A stretch of DNA of 64,000 bases, taken from NCBI RefSeq assembly GCF_017163935.1, contig NZ_JABVZR010000002.1, forward strand, positions 1 to 64,000, written 5' to 3'. The stretch is from Novosphingobium terrae. Its GTDB lineage: Bacteria > Pseudomonadota > Alphaproteobacteria > Sphingomonadales > Sphingomonadaceae. This document shows, piece after piece, positions 16,381 through 24,365 of the stretch (the first letter of the stretch is position 1; each line of letters opens with the position of its first letter). A model generated the notes under the pieces. It was not told the origin of the DNA and searched no databases. It worked only from the letters and a program-made list of their open reading frames with translations. The translations under genes and the position numbers were made by a program.

Positions 16381-16911
16381 TCATGACCGGCTGAGCCCAT
16401 TGGCCCGATAGAAATGCGCCAGCGCCCGTGGCGAGGCCAGCGTGATCTTGGGCAGTTCCACCTTGTCGAACAGCGCTTGATAACGCTTGCGGTTCACGCG
16501 TGTGGTCACGGCAATATGGCGGATCATGACCCATTTCACACTGTCTCGCCCGCCATCGAGCGCGCCTACGCGATCCCGTTCGAACCAACTGCGGCGCAGA
16601 TAGCGGGCAAGGCTCAGGCTCGTTGAGATGTCCAGCAGGATAAAACCCGTCGCGCGGGCCAGACGCTGCGGCAGACAGCGGGAATAATTGCCCTCCATCA
16701 CCCAATGCTCCCCCGCCAGAGCGGCATCGTGCAGGGCGATGAACTCCGCCTCCGGGCGCGGTTGCCAGTCGGTCTGTGGCTGGTGATAGAGTTGGTCGAG
16801 ATGGATCACCGGCATCCCGCGCGTCCGGCTGATCGCCCCGGCCAAGGTGGATTTGCCGCTGTTCGAGGGGCCCATGATGCAGATACGCGGTCCAAGATCA
16901 TCAAGAGCCAT
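16381..16911 (-). CDS. P-loop nucleotide kinase-like protein (adenylate kinase/FlaR type)
   Basis: This 176-residue protein has a Walker A motif GPSNSGKST near the N-terminus, then HLDQLYH and WVMEGNYS, a pattern of the small adenylate-kinase-like family often annotated as topology modulation protein FlaR. ATG 16911 is preceded by AGAGG six bases upstream; an alternative ATG at 16917 overlaps that site. No partner is evident nearby: the GST upstream is separated by a hairpin, and the GH28 operon promoter lies downstream. The NTP-binding call is firm, but the phosphoryl acceptor is unknown. Confidence 0.75.
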   Translation of the reverse strand: MALDDLGPRICIMGPSNSGKSTLAGAISRTRGMPVIHLDQLYHQPQTDWQPRPEAEFIALHDAALAGEHWVMEGNYSRCLPQRLARATGFILLDISTSLSLARYLRRSWFERDRVGALDGGRDSVKWVMIRHIAVTTRVNRKRYQALFDKVELPKITLASPRALAHFYRANGLSRS

Positions 16912-16955
16912 GGGCATCCTCTACGGCGCCTGCCGCACGAGGCGCAAGCCGGTTT

Positions 16956-16983
16956 GGGGGAGCAAGGCAGGGCTCGCTCCCCC
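16956..16983 (-). terminator. Hairpin after the glutathione transferase gene
   Basis: GGGGGAGC and GCTCCCCC form a perfect 8-base stem with a 12-base loop just downstream of the GST stop. On the minus strand it is followed by AAACC, so the U tract is missing. Confidence 0.5.
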
Positions 16984-16990
16984 TCGCCGC

Positions 16991-17614
16991 TTACTCCACC
17001 AGCACAGCAGCCTGCTGCAGGCCCGAGGCATCGTCCAGTGCCAGCGCGCGCCTGGCTGCCGGGCGGTTCTTGCAGCGCTCGATATAGGCGTCGAGCAGCG
17101 GGCTCTCCGGGAAGGCCTTGCGCCCGAAGTTCAGGGCGCTGGCGATCAGCAGATCGGCGATGGTGAATGTCTCGCCCAGCACATAGTCGCGATGCGCCAG
17201 CGTGGTCTCCAGGCGGCGCACCACGGCGGCATGATCCCGCTGCTTGAAAGGCGATGAGGCCAGCGCGCCAGACATGGCCGCAAACATCGCGGGTTCCATC
17301 TCGCAGGCATACCAGCCCAACCAGGTGCAATAGGGCCCGCGCCACGCCGTGCCGATGGCCGGAGCCAGCCCCGCCTGCGGGAAGGCATCGCCCAGATAGA
17401 GCGCAATGCCCACCGATTCCGTGATCAGCGCATCGTCATGCTCGATGGCAGGCACGCGCTGGTCGGGGTGCGGATTGGCGGGATCGGGATCGCCCTGCCC
17501 GGTCATCGGGCGGAAGATCGAGACCGGCTGGATGGTGTAGGACACCCCCAGCTCCTCCAGCAGCCAGACGATGCGCGAGGAACGGGATTGCGGCGCGTGG
17601 TAAAGCGTGATCAT
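16991..17614 (-). CDS. Glutathione S-transferase family protein
   Basis: This 207-residue cytosolic protein has an N-terminal thioredoxin-like domain (about 1-80, MITLYHAPQSRSSRIVWLLEEL, with the ITES glutathione-binding turn) and an all-helical C-terminal domain (TFTIADLLIASAL, the N-capping box region). The ATG has a strong AGGAGG site. It is divergent from a YafY-type regulator 75 bases away, and a perfect 24-base palindrome lies between them, so it is the likely target of that regulator. The electrophilic substrate is unknown. Confidence 0.9.
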   Translation of the reverse strand: MITLYHAPQSRSSRIVWLLEELGVSYTIQPVSIFRPMTGQGDPDPANPHPDQRVPAIEHDDALITESVGIALYLGDAFPQAGLAPAIGTAWRGPYCTWLGWYACEMEPAMFAAMSGALASSPFKQRDHAAVVRRLETTLAHRDYVLGETFTIADLLIASALNFGRKAFPESPLLDAYIERCKNRPAARRALALDDASGLQQAAVLVE

Positions 17615-17654
17615 GAGAGCCTCCTGTTGGTTGCAGCCCCCTTGTGCGCCACCC

Positions 17655-17678
17655 CTGCTGACAGCATACTGTCAGCAG
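17655..17678. promoter_or_regulatory. Perfect 24-base palindromic operator between GST and YafY regulator
   Basis: The arm CTGCTGACAG (17655-17664), a CATA centre and the exact reverse complement (17669-17678) lie midway between the divergent starts, ending 11 bases before the regulator ATG. This is the expected site for autoregulation and control of the GST gene. Confidence 0.75.
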
Positions 17679-17689
17679 GAGAAAGCCCG

Positions 17690-18388
17690 ATGCGCCGCGC
17701 CGACAGATTGTTCCAGATCATTCAGATCCTGCGCCGCTCGACCCGGCCCGTCACCGCTCAGGAGATGGCGCGCGAGCTGGAGGTGTCACCCCGCACCGTC
17801 TATCGCGATATCGCCGATCTGATCGGCCAGCGCGTGCCGGTTCAGGGCGAGGCGGGCTTCGGCTATATCCTTGAAGACAGTTTCGACATGCCCCCGCTGA
17901 TGCTCACGCCCGAGGAGATCGAGGCGGCGGTGCTGGGCGCGCAATGGGTGATGGGGCGCGGCGATCCCGCGCTGGCCGGAGCCGCGCGGGACCTGATCGC
18001 CAAAATCACCTCTGTGGTGCCGGAGCATCTGCGCGCGGTCATCGCTCATCCCGCCACCGGCGTGCCGCCCCGGCCCATGCCGGCTCCGGACGGCATCGAT
18101 CTGGCCCGCACCCGCGCCTGGATTCGCGAGGGCCGCAAGCTGGCCATGACCTATCGCGATGAAAAGGGCGCCGTCAGCGAGCGTATCATCTGGCCGGTGA
18201 TCCTGGGCTATTTCGAGGCCACGCGCATGCTGGCCGCCTGGTGCGAGATGCGCGAGGATTTCCGCCATTTCCGCACCGACCGCATCGTCTCGACCCGCTT
18301 TCTGGAGGATCGCCACGGCCAGCGTCCCGGCGAGTTGAGGCAGCGCTGGAAGCGCAGTCTGGGCAACAGAAACGACCAGCACCGATGA
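17690..18388 (+). CDS. YafY-family regulator (HTH_11 plus WYL domain)
   Basis: This 232-residue protein has an N-terminal helix-turn-helix (RRADRLFQIIQILRR then VSPRTVYRDIADL) and a C-terminal ligand-sensing WYL-type domain (about 135-215, MTYRDEKG then RIIWPVILGYF). A longer in-frame reading begins upstream at 17438, but it crosses the palindrome and the GST gene. ATG 17690 with AGGAG upstream is the credible start. It is divergent from the GST and probably binds the 24-base palindrome. The ligand is unknown. Confidence 0.88.
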   Translation: MRRADRLFQIIQILRRSTRPVTAQEMARELEVSPRTVYRDIADLIGQRVPVQGEAGFGYILEDSFDMPPLMLTPEEIEAAVLGAQWVMGRGDPALAGAARDLIAKITSVVPEHLRAVIAHPATGVPPRPMPAPDGIDLARTRAWIREGRKLAMTYRDEKGAVSERIIWPVILGYFEATRMLAAWCEMREDFRHFRTDRIVSTRFLEDRHGQRPGELRQRWKRSLGNRNDQHR

Positions 18389-18537
18389 TCACAGGCGCCC
18401 GGAATGCCTGCGCCATGTTCACCATCATAACCGACCTGTGCCAAGGACTAAGGTAGTTTCCACAGGTTCCCCCTTCAATCAAAAACGAGGGCACTTGCTT
18501 ATGCTGACCCCACGGTTCGTCCAAAAAGGGTCGGTCA

Positions 18538-19269
18538 TTGACCAGAGGCTTTCCAAGGCGGCATTTCCCTGTCGGCATGCACGGGGCCCGACGCCTGTTT
18601 GCGCGCCTGTGGCAAGCGCTGCTGGCGGACACATCGGGCGGCCCGGCGATTGAATTCGCGCTGGTGGTGCCCGCCTTCATCGCCCTGCTGCTGGGCATTC
18701 TGCATATTGCCCTGATCTATCTGGCTCAGGAGGGGCTCGAAACCGCCGTCGAGGCGGCCTCCCGCCTGATCCTGACCGGCGGGGCCCAGACGCTGCAACT
18801 GGGCAGCGGTTCCTCGGCCTACACCGGCATGACGGCCAGCGATTTCAAGACCGCCATCTGCAACGGCATCAGCGGCACCGATTCCAGCGGCAATGCCGTG
18901 ACCTACACCAGCGCGCTGCCGCCCTTTCTCTCCTGCAGCCGACTTTACGTGAATGTGCAGCTGATGCCCGCAGGATGCACCAATCCCACCATCGCCGCGC
19001 CCACCTTCACCTATACCAATGGCGTGCTGACCAGCACGGGCACCAGCTATGGCAACTCCAGCTGCAACGGCACCACCACCAGCAACACCGGCCTGAGCGG
19101 ATCGCAAAACGATCTGGTCGTCGTCCAGCTGATCTATCTCTGGCCGACGGTTTCGGCGCCTTTGGGCATGAATTTCATCAATCAGGCCAATGGCAACCGC
19201 ATGCTGGTGGCAACCTCTGTGGTGACGGTGGAGGGCTATGCCTGCGCCACGGGATCGACCTCATGCTAG
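18538..19269 (+). CDS. TadE-like minor pseudopilin
   Basis: This protein of about 243 residues has a TadE signature near its N-terminus: GGPAIEFALVVPAFIALLLG, a prepilin-like segment with glutamate followed by one long hydrophobic helix, then a Ser/Thr/Gly-rich exported region with several cysteines. The start is uncertain. A TTG at 18538 has AAAGGG seven bases upstream, while ATG 18577 has no clear ribosome site. It is the first of three Tad genes in a row. TadE proteins are processed by the TadV peptidase and support Flp pilus assembly for adhesion. Confidence 0.8.
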   Translation: MTRGFPRRHFPVGMHGARRLFARLWQALLADTSGGPAIEFALVVPAFIALLLGILHIALIYLAQEGLETAVEAASRLILTGGAQTLQLGSGSSAYTGMTASDFKTAICNGISGTDSSGNAVTYTSALPPFLSCSRLYVNVQLMPAGCTNPTIAAPTFTYTNGVLTSTGTSYGNSSCNGTTTSNTGLSGSQNDLVVVQLIYLWPTVSAPLGMNFINQANGNRMLVATSVVTVEGYACATGSTSC

Positions 19270-19934
19270 GGCCTCGTGGGAAACAGTGGGAGGCGGCTTG
19301 GGGCAGATCTGGCGCGGTCGCAAAAATCCGGCGCCTGATCCGCAACCGGCGCGGCACGGCAATGATCGAATTCGCTCTGGCATTGCCCCTGCTGCTGACG
19401 ATGTTCTTCGGCGGCTATGTGATTGCCGATATGATCGCCTCGGCCCGCAAGGTGACGGTGGCAACGCGCGCGCTGGCCGATCTGGTCAGCCGCAATGTCT
19501 CGCCCTCTTCCCCGGTGACCGCCTCGACGCTGACGACCTATCTCAATTCAGCGCAGCTGGTGATGACCCCGATGGCCGCCGCGCAGACGACCATGCAGAT
19601 CACCGAATTGCGCGTCTGCGATGCGACGCACGCCTATGTGGTGTGGAGCCAGGCCCAGGCGGCGGGCACAACAGCCACCTCCTCCTTCACCGCAGGCAGC
19701 GTGGTGTCCATCCCGGCCAGCCTGATCACCTCGCCCATGGTGCCCACCTCGGCGGACGGCTCCAATGTCTGCAGCAACACCACCGCAGCCACCAACAAGA
19801 CGGTGGTGGGCACGGCGGGGGGCTATCTGTTCTTTGCCCAGATCTATTTTTCCTACGCGCCGCCCATCGGTCTTGGCTCGCTCATCACAAAGACGCTGGG
19901 CGATCAGGACTATATGATCCCTCGCTTGCAGTAG
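19263..19934 (+). CDS. TadE/TadF-like pilus assembly protein
   Basis: This 223-residue protein starts at an ATG that overlaps the preceding stop by seven bases, suggesting coupling. After a basic stretch (RRLIRNRRG) comes TAMIEFALALPLLLTMFFGG, the TadE/F prepilin-like helix, then an extracytoplasmic domain with two cysteines. It is the second minor pseudopilin of the operon. TadE and TadF cannot be separated reliably by eye. Confidence 0.78.
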   Translation: MLGPRGKQWEAAWGRSGAVAKIRRLIRNRRGTAMIEFALALPLLLTMFFGGYVIADMIASARKVTVATRALADLVSRNVSPSSPVTASTLTTYLNSAQLVMTPMAAAQTTMQITELRVCDATHAYVVWSQAQAAGTTATSSFTAGSVVSIPASLITSPMVPTSADGSNVCSNTTAATNKTVVGTAGGYLFFAQIYFSYAPPIGLGSLITKTLGDQDYMIPRLQ

Positions 19935-19943
19935 ACCCTCGCC

Positions 19944-21638
19944 ATGAAGCAGCCCCTCTGCCCATTGCCCTTTCAGCATCTGATCCATGGCTTGCGCCGG
20001 TTCTTCACGGGGCTGCGCGCGGATCGACGCGGCAATGTGATGTCGATCATGGCCTTTGCCGCCATCCCGCTGATCTTCGCGATCGGCTTCGGGCTGGATT
20101 ACAGCCGGGCCGAAAAGCTGCAGACCAAGCTGAACGCCGCGGCCGATGCCGCCGTGCTGGCCGCCGTGGTGCCCCAACTGCTGAACCAGAGCGACGCCAT
20201 GGCTCAGACCGCCGCTCAGGATATGTTCGACCAGCAGGTGAGCGGCCTGTCGGGTCTGGCCAGCGTGACCCGCACCGTCACCATCACCAGCACCATATCC
20301 AGCACGATGGGGCGGCTGCGCACGGCCAAGCTGGTCTATACCGCCAAATCCTCCAACATGTTCGGCGGCGTGCTGGGCGTGGCGACCTTGCCGATTGGCG
20401 GCTCGGCGACGGCCAGCGCCTCTCAGCCCCCCAGCATCAATTTCTACATCGCGCTCGATACCTCGCCCTCGATGCTGCTGCCCACCACCACCACGGGGAT
20501 CAACAATCTGATCGGCGGCGCCATCTGGCAGGGCGAGCAGGCCTATTACGGCCGCACCGATGGCTGCGATTTCGCCTGCCATTCCAACAACATGCACCAA
20601 TGGAACGCGGGCACCTATGTGATCGACACCAGCTCCCGCCCGATCTACCTCAACAACAGCTCCTCCAGCAGCACCATCCCCTTCTTCCGCGTCGCCTGCA
20701 ACGGCACCGTCTATGACAACAATGGCAACAAGCTGGGCACCAGCGGGTTTATCGTCGGCTCGGCGACCTATTGCTCCGGTTACAGCCCCTTGGGCAATCC
20801 GGTGGTGCTGTCCTACATTCCCACCGGGCAGTTGCTGCCCACCACGGTCTCGGTGAATTTCCCTGACACCTGGTGGCTGGCCCGCAATTACAGCGCGGTC
20901 AATCCGGGGCAGGCCAACATCACGCTGCGCACCGATGCGGAGGGTTCGGCGGCGGCGGGCGTGATCCAATATGCCTATGGGATCGAACAGCAATATGCCA
21001 CCGCCTCCGTGCCACCGGTCTACAAGATGCAGTTCTTCACCTTCAACGTGGGCAATCCGGCGCCGCTCACCACATCGCCCTTCGGCACCATGACCGATGT
21101 TGCCACGCTGCAAGGCCTGAGCTTCCCCGATATGGGCGGACAGGCACCGCTGATGGCGGCCAATTCCTATTGGACCAGCCTGCTGACCTACACCGGCAAT
21201 GCCGACACCAATTTCACCACCATGTTCACCTGGATGCAGGCGACCATGCCCTCATCCTCCGGGACCGGCACGCCCGCATCGCCCCAGAACGTGCTGCTGC
21301 TGGTGACCGACGGGGCCGAGGATGACAGCAGCGACGGCATCACCCAGCTCAATGCCAACAACATCGCCCAATGCGCCGCGATCAAGGCCACGGGCACGCG
21401 CATCGCCATTCTCTACACGCAATATCTGCCCGGCACGGTCAATTACACCGGCCATCCCACGTTCAACAATTTCGCCACCAACACCGTGCCCTATATCCAG
21501 CAGCAGTTGCAGGCCTGCGCCAGCCAGAACACGGATGGCAGCTATCTGTTCCAGACCGTCTCGACCGACGGCAATGTGACAACCGCGCTCAACAGCCTGT
21601 TTGCCATGGTGGTGCAATCGGCCAAGCTGGTGCGATGA
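19944..21638 (+). CDS. TadG-like Flp pilus protein with vWA domain
   Basis: This 564-residue protein has an N-terminal TadE/G hydrophobic helix (RGNVMSIMAFAAIPLIFAIG, then DYSRAEKLQTKLNAAADAA), an inserted Ser/Thr-rich region and a von Willebrand A-like fold with the MIDAS start DTSPSM and the later VTDGAED. Cysteine pairs occur in the middle (CDFACHSN). It begins ten bases after the TadE/F stop and closes the operon. No pilin, ATPase (TadA) or secretin (RcpA) gene is in the window. It would act in the envelope in tight adherence. Confidence 0.85.
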   Translation: MKQPLCPLPFQHLIHGLRRFFTGLRADRRGNVMSIMAFAAIPLIFAIGFGLDYSRAEKLQTKLNAAADAAVLAAVVPQLLNQSDAMAQTAAQDMFDQQVSGLSGLASVTRTVTITSTISSTMGRLRTAKLVYTAKSSNMFGGVLGVATLPIGGSATASASQPPSINFYIALDTSPSMLLPTTTTGINNLIGGAIWQGEQAYYGRTDGCDFACHSNNMHQWNAGTYVIDTSSRPIYLNNSSSSSTIPFFRVACNGTVYDNNGNKLGTSGFIVGSATYCSGYSPLGNPVVLSYIPTGQLLPTTVSVNFPDTWWLARNYSAVNPGQANITLRTDAEGSAAAGVIQYAYGIEQQYATASVPPVYKMQFFTFNVGNPAPLTTSPFGTMTDVATLQGLSFPDMGGQAPLMAANSYWTSLLTYTGNADTNFTTMFTWMQATMPSSSGTGTPASPQNVLLLVTDGAEDDSSDGITQLNANNIAQCAAIKATGTRIAILYTQYLPGTVNYTGHPTFNNFATNTVPYIQQQLQACASQNTDGSYLFQTVSTDGNVTTALNSLFAMVVQSAKLVR

Positions 21639-21639
21639 T

Positions 21640-22269
21640 CTAGCCTCTGATCGCCGTGACATAGCCGCAAAGCATATCCGCCAGCGCCGAAGCGTAACCG
21701 GCGATCTCTTCCTGACTGCGCGGCACGGAGGAATAGCTGCTGCCCACAGCGGACATGGTTCTCAGGATCAGATCCGCCGCCAGCGTACGCCGGGCCTTAT
21801 CCGCCAAAGGCAGAGCCTCATCGATAAAGGCCTGAAACAGGCGCGACCCTTCGGCGCGCGCCTCGCCCGTTTCCGGCGCATCGCGATAGAGCGGCGCCGC
21901 ATCGGCCAGTGCCAGACGCACCTCGGCCTCATCGCATTCGGATTGGAGAAAGGCATGCGCCATCGAGCGCAGCCGTGTTTCGACCGGATGGCTGGTGTCG
22001 TTCAGGATGCCGGCCAGCATGGCGGTGTTGCGGCGCCATTCCTCAGCCTGCACGCGAAAGAGGATCGCCGCCTTATTGGGAAAATACTGGTAGATCGAGC
22101 CGACGCTGACCCCGGCCCGTTCCGCGACTCTGGCGGTGGTGAAACGCTGCGCGCCCTCCTTGCGCAAAACCTGAACAGCAGCGTCCAACACCGCCGCAAC
22201 CAGATCGTTGGAACGGGCCTGTCGCGGCGATTTCCGCGCGGAAATCCGGGATTTTTTGGTGTCTGCCAT
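21640..22269 (-). CDS. TetR-family transcriptional regulator
   Basis: This 209-residue protein has an N-terminal TetR helix-turn-helix (about 20-65: TTARVAERAGVSVGSIYQYF) and a helical ligand domain. ATG 22269 gives a normal N-terminus. A GTG at 22341 would add 24 residues but would consume most of the divergent promoter toward the methyltransferase, so I reject it. It converges with tadG and is divergent from the O-methyltransferase gene, its probable target. The ligand is unknown. Confidence 0.85.
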   Translation of the reverse strand: MADTKKSRISARKSPRQARSNDLVAAVLDAAVQVLRKEGAQRFTTARVAERAGVSVGSIYQYFPNKAAILFRVQAEEWRRNTAMLAGILNDTSHPVETRLRSMAHAFLQSECDEAEVRLALADAAPLYRDAPETGEARAEGSRLFQAFIDEALPLADKARRTLAADLILRTMSAVGSSYSSVPRSQEEIAGYASALADMLCGYVTAIRG

Positions 22270-22364
22270 CAGGGTCTCGGGGGCCTCCTCGCCAATGCGA
22301 TTAGCGAAACTGACGAAGTAGTCGTATTTTTCGGGCTCCACAACACAGATTGCGAGACACCGCG

Positions 22365-23039
22365 ATGACCACCCTGACCACTGCCCCCGTTGCCCCTCTG
22401 CTCGATCTGCTTTTCGCCGTGGACAAGGCCGCCGACCCGGCCTCCGATCCGGCTCTGGCGGCCTATTGGGGCAGCCTTGGCGCGGAAGAACGCGCCGAGC
22501 TGATGCAGAGCCGCACCGGCTACACGGATTTCTATGCGCGGCTCAAAAACCTGCCGCTGGCCGTCTCGCGTGAGACCGGCACGCTGCTTTACATGCTGGC
22601 CCGCTCGACCGGGGCGAGTGCCATTGTCGAATTCGGCACCTCCTTTGGCCTTTCCACGATCTGCCTCGCCTCGGCGCTGCGGGACAATGGCGGCGGGCTG
22701 CTGGTGACCAGCGAGTTCGAACCCTCCAAGGTGGCCCGTGCCCGCCAGCATCTGGCCGAGAGTGGCCTTTCCGATCTCGTGGAATTCCGCGAAGGCGATG
22801 CGCTGGAAACGCTCTCGCGGGACCTGCCTGCCTCGGTCGATCTGCTGCTGCTCGATGGGGCCAAGGGGCTCTATCTCGATATCCTGGCGCTGGTCGAACC
22901 GTATCTGCGCCCCGGCGCGCTGATCATCGCTGACAATGCCGATCACTGCCCGCCCTATCTGGAGCGCGTCCGGGGCGGGAACGGCTATCTCTCCCTCCCC
23001 TTCTCGGATGAGGTCGAACTCTCGATCCGTCTGGGCTGA
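22365..23039 (+). CDS. Class I SAM-dependent O-methyltransferase
   Basis: This 224-residue protein has the SAM-binding glycine motif IVEFGTSFGLST, an acidic strand end (VTSEFEPSK) and DLLLLDGAKGLY, which match O-methyltransferase family 3 (catechol/caffeoyl-CoA-like, metal dependent). I took ATG 22365 over an in-frame TTG at 22350. It is divergent from a TetR regulator 95 bases away, suggesting inducible modification of a phenolic or other hydroxyl compound. The substrate is not readable from sequence. Confidence 0.82.
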   Translation: MTTLTTAPVAPLLDLLFAVDKAADPASDPALAAYWGSLGAEERAELMQSRTGYTDFYARLKNLPLAVSRETGTLLYMLARSTGASAIVEFGTSFGLSTICLASALRDNGGGLLVTSEFEPSKVARARQHLAESGLSDLVEFREGDALETLSRDLPASVDLLLLDGAKGLYLDILALVEPYLRPGALIIADNADHCPPYLERVRGGNGYLSLPFSDEVELSIRLG

Positions 23040-23046
23040 CCCAGGC

Positions 23047-23108
23047 GCGGGCCGGCTTGAAATCGAAAGACCTGCGTGAGCGCAGTCCAAGGTGACAAAC
23101 CGGCCCGC
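23047..23108. repeat. Long inverted repeat downstream of the methyltransferase
   Basis: GCGGGCCGG (23047-23055) and CCGGCCCGC (23100-23108) are perfect complements separated by 44 bases; a smaller hairpin CTGCG-TGAG-CGCAG lies inside (23072-23085). The transcript could fold as a cruciform-like structure and end the methyltransferase mRNA, though no T run follows. Confidence 0.4.
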
Positions 23109-23127
23109 TCCCCCTAGAGGGGCGGCT

Positions 23128-23155
23128 CCTGAAAACCCAGGCCTGAAAACTCAGG
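23128..23155 (+). promoter_or_regulatory. Tandem semi-palindromes at the start of the double-TetR gene
   Basis: Two adjacent 14-base copies, CCTGAAAACCCAGG and CCTGAAAACTCAGG, end seven bases before the ATG and cover the likely ribosome site. The second is a clean palindrome (CCTGA-N4-TCAGG). Their position suggests autoregulation by the encoded protein, which has two DNA-binding domains. Confidence 0.5.
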
Positions 23156-23162
23156 GGCGCCG

Positions 23163-24350
23163 ATGACACCTGTCGATGACAAGAAAGCCGCGCAGCCGAT
23201 CATCGCTGCGGCTCTGGAGCTGATCGCCGCCCATGGCCTCACCGAACTGACCCTGCGCCCGCTGGCCGAGGCCGTCGGCATGAGCCTCAATGCGCTGACC
23301 CAGGCGATGGGCTCGAAGGAGCAGCTGGTGGCGCAGGTGGTGGCCAGCGCCATGGAGCAGGACGAGCGCTTTCGCGAAGGCTGGCTGGAACGCCTGCGCG
23401 CCATGGCCCCGGTCGCGCCGGGCCTGCGCGCCGTGCTGGCGCAGACCATTCTCGACGATTGGGTGGTGAAACATCGCCCCCTCGCCTGCCTGCTGATCGA
23501 TCTGGTGCAGGAGGCCGGGCGGCAGGAAGGCTGCCCGGATGCTCTGGGCGTCTGGCTGGATGCGGCGGCCCTGTTCTGGGCCGAGGTGCTGTTCGGCGAT
23601 CCGCGTCAGGCCGATGCGGCGCTGGGCTATATGCTGGATGAGGCAGGCTTTTCGCTCTTTGCCCATGCCGATCCGGCCTATCGCATGCTGCGCGCCCTGT
23701 GCCTGCATCGCTTCACCGGCGGCATCTACCCCCAGCCTGACGAAGACATCGGCAGCGGTCGCCATCTGGAGCAATGGATCGCCGCGCTGGAGCCCGACCA
23801 GACCTATCCCGACACGCCCGACCCCAGCAAACGCGGGGCCATCGCGGCGCAGGCCGGGCGGCTGATCGTCACCCACGGGCTGGAGGCGCTGACCCATCGC
23901 TCGGCGGCCAAGGCGGCGGGCGTGCCAGCCTCCACGGTGGTTTATCATTTCGGCACGCGCGATGCGCTGATGGTCGCGGCGCTTCACGCGGTTGTCACGA
24001 ACTTCCGCCATGGGCTGGCGGATAACTTCGGGCAGCCGCATCCCTTCCATGCCAATTATGCTCACTCGCACGATCTGGTCAGGGCGACCTCGATCATTGC
24101 CATTGCCGCCGCCCGGCATCCCGGGCTGGCGCATCACGCGCTCGACATGCGGCGGCGGCGCGGGGAGAACATCGTCACCTCGGTGCTGTGGGATATGGGC
24201 CTGCCCGAGGGGCGCGTGGCCGATCGCACCACATCGCAAGTCGTTTCGGTATCGCTGTTCGGCATGCGGATGGTGGCCATGGCGCGCGGGGTTGACGAGG
24301 ATCAGGTGCTTAAGGGCGCCTTCACAAGGCTGGCGGAGGTCTGCCGCTAA
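23163..24350 (+). CDS. Tandem double TetR regulator (two TetR units in one chain)
   Basis: This 395-residue protein is about twice normal TetR length. The first helix-turn-helix is at about residues 10-55 (LTLRPLAEAVGMSLNALTQAM) and the second at about 223-268 (HRSAAKAAGVPASTVVYHF), each followed by a helical ligand-type domain. The reading frame is open throughout and the second copy is more canonical, so this is a fusion or duplication, not two genes. It could act as an intramolecular pseudo-dimer. It precedes an MFS carrier by 15 bases and probably controls the run through 30198. The ligand is unknown. Confidence 0.85.
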   Translation: MTPVDDKKAAQPIIAAALELIAAHGLTELTLRPLAEAVGMSLNALTQAMGSKEQLVAQVVASAMEQDERFREGWLERLRAMAPVAPGLRAVLAQTILDDWVVKHRPLACLLIDLVQEAGRQEGCPDALGVWLDAAALFWAEVLFGDPRQADAALGYMLDEAGFSLFAHADPAYRMLRALCLHRFTGGIYPQPDEDIGSGRHLEQWIAALEPDQTYPDTPDPSKRGAIAAQAGRLIVTHGLEALTHRSAAKAAGVPASTVVYHFGTRDALMVAALHAVVTNFRHGLADNFGQPHPFHANYAHSHDLVRATSIIAIAAARHPGLAHHALDMRRRRGENIVTSVLWDMGLPEGRVADRTTSQVVSVSLFGMRMVAMARGVDEDQVLKGAFTRLAEVCR

Positions 24351-24365
24351 ACGTCAGATTTCACG

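Noticed and set aside
19238..20716. A 492-codon plus-strand frame across the Tad genes
   Set aside because: It runs out of frame through TadE/F and TadG, both of which have the expected membrane helix and vWA motifs.
22296..22335. Possible TetR operator near GACGAAGTAGTC
   Set aside because: The symmetry is partial and fails when the reverse complement is aligned, so I do not call it.
22270..22341. GTG-initiated extension of the TetR protein
   Set aside because: It would add residues without homology and occupy most of the divergent promoter; ATG 22269 gives a normal TetR N-terminus.
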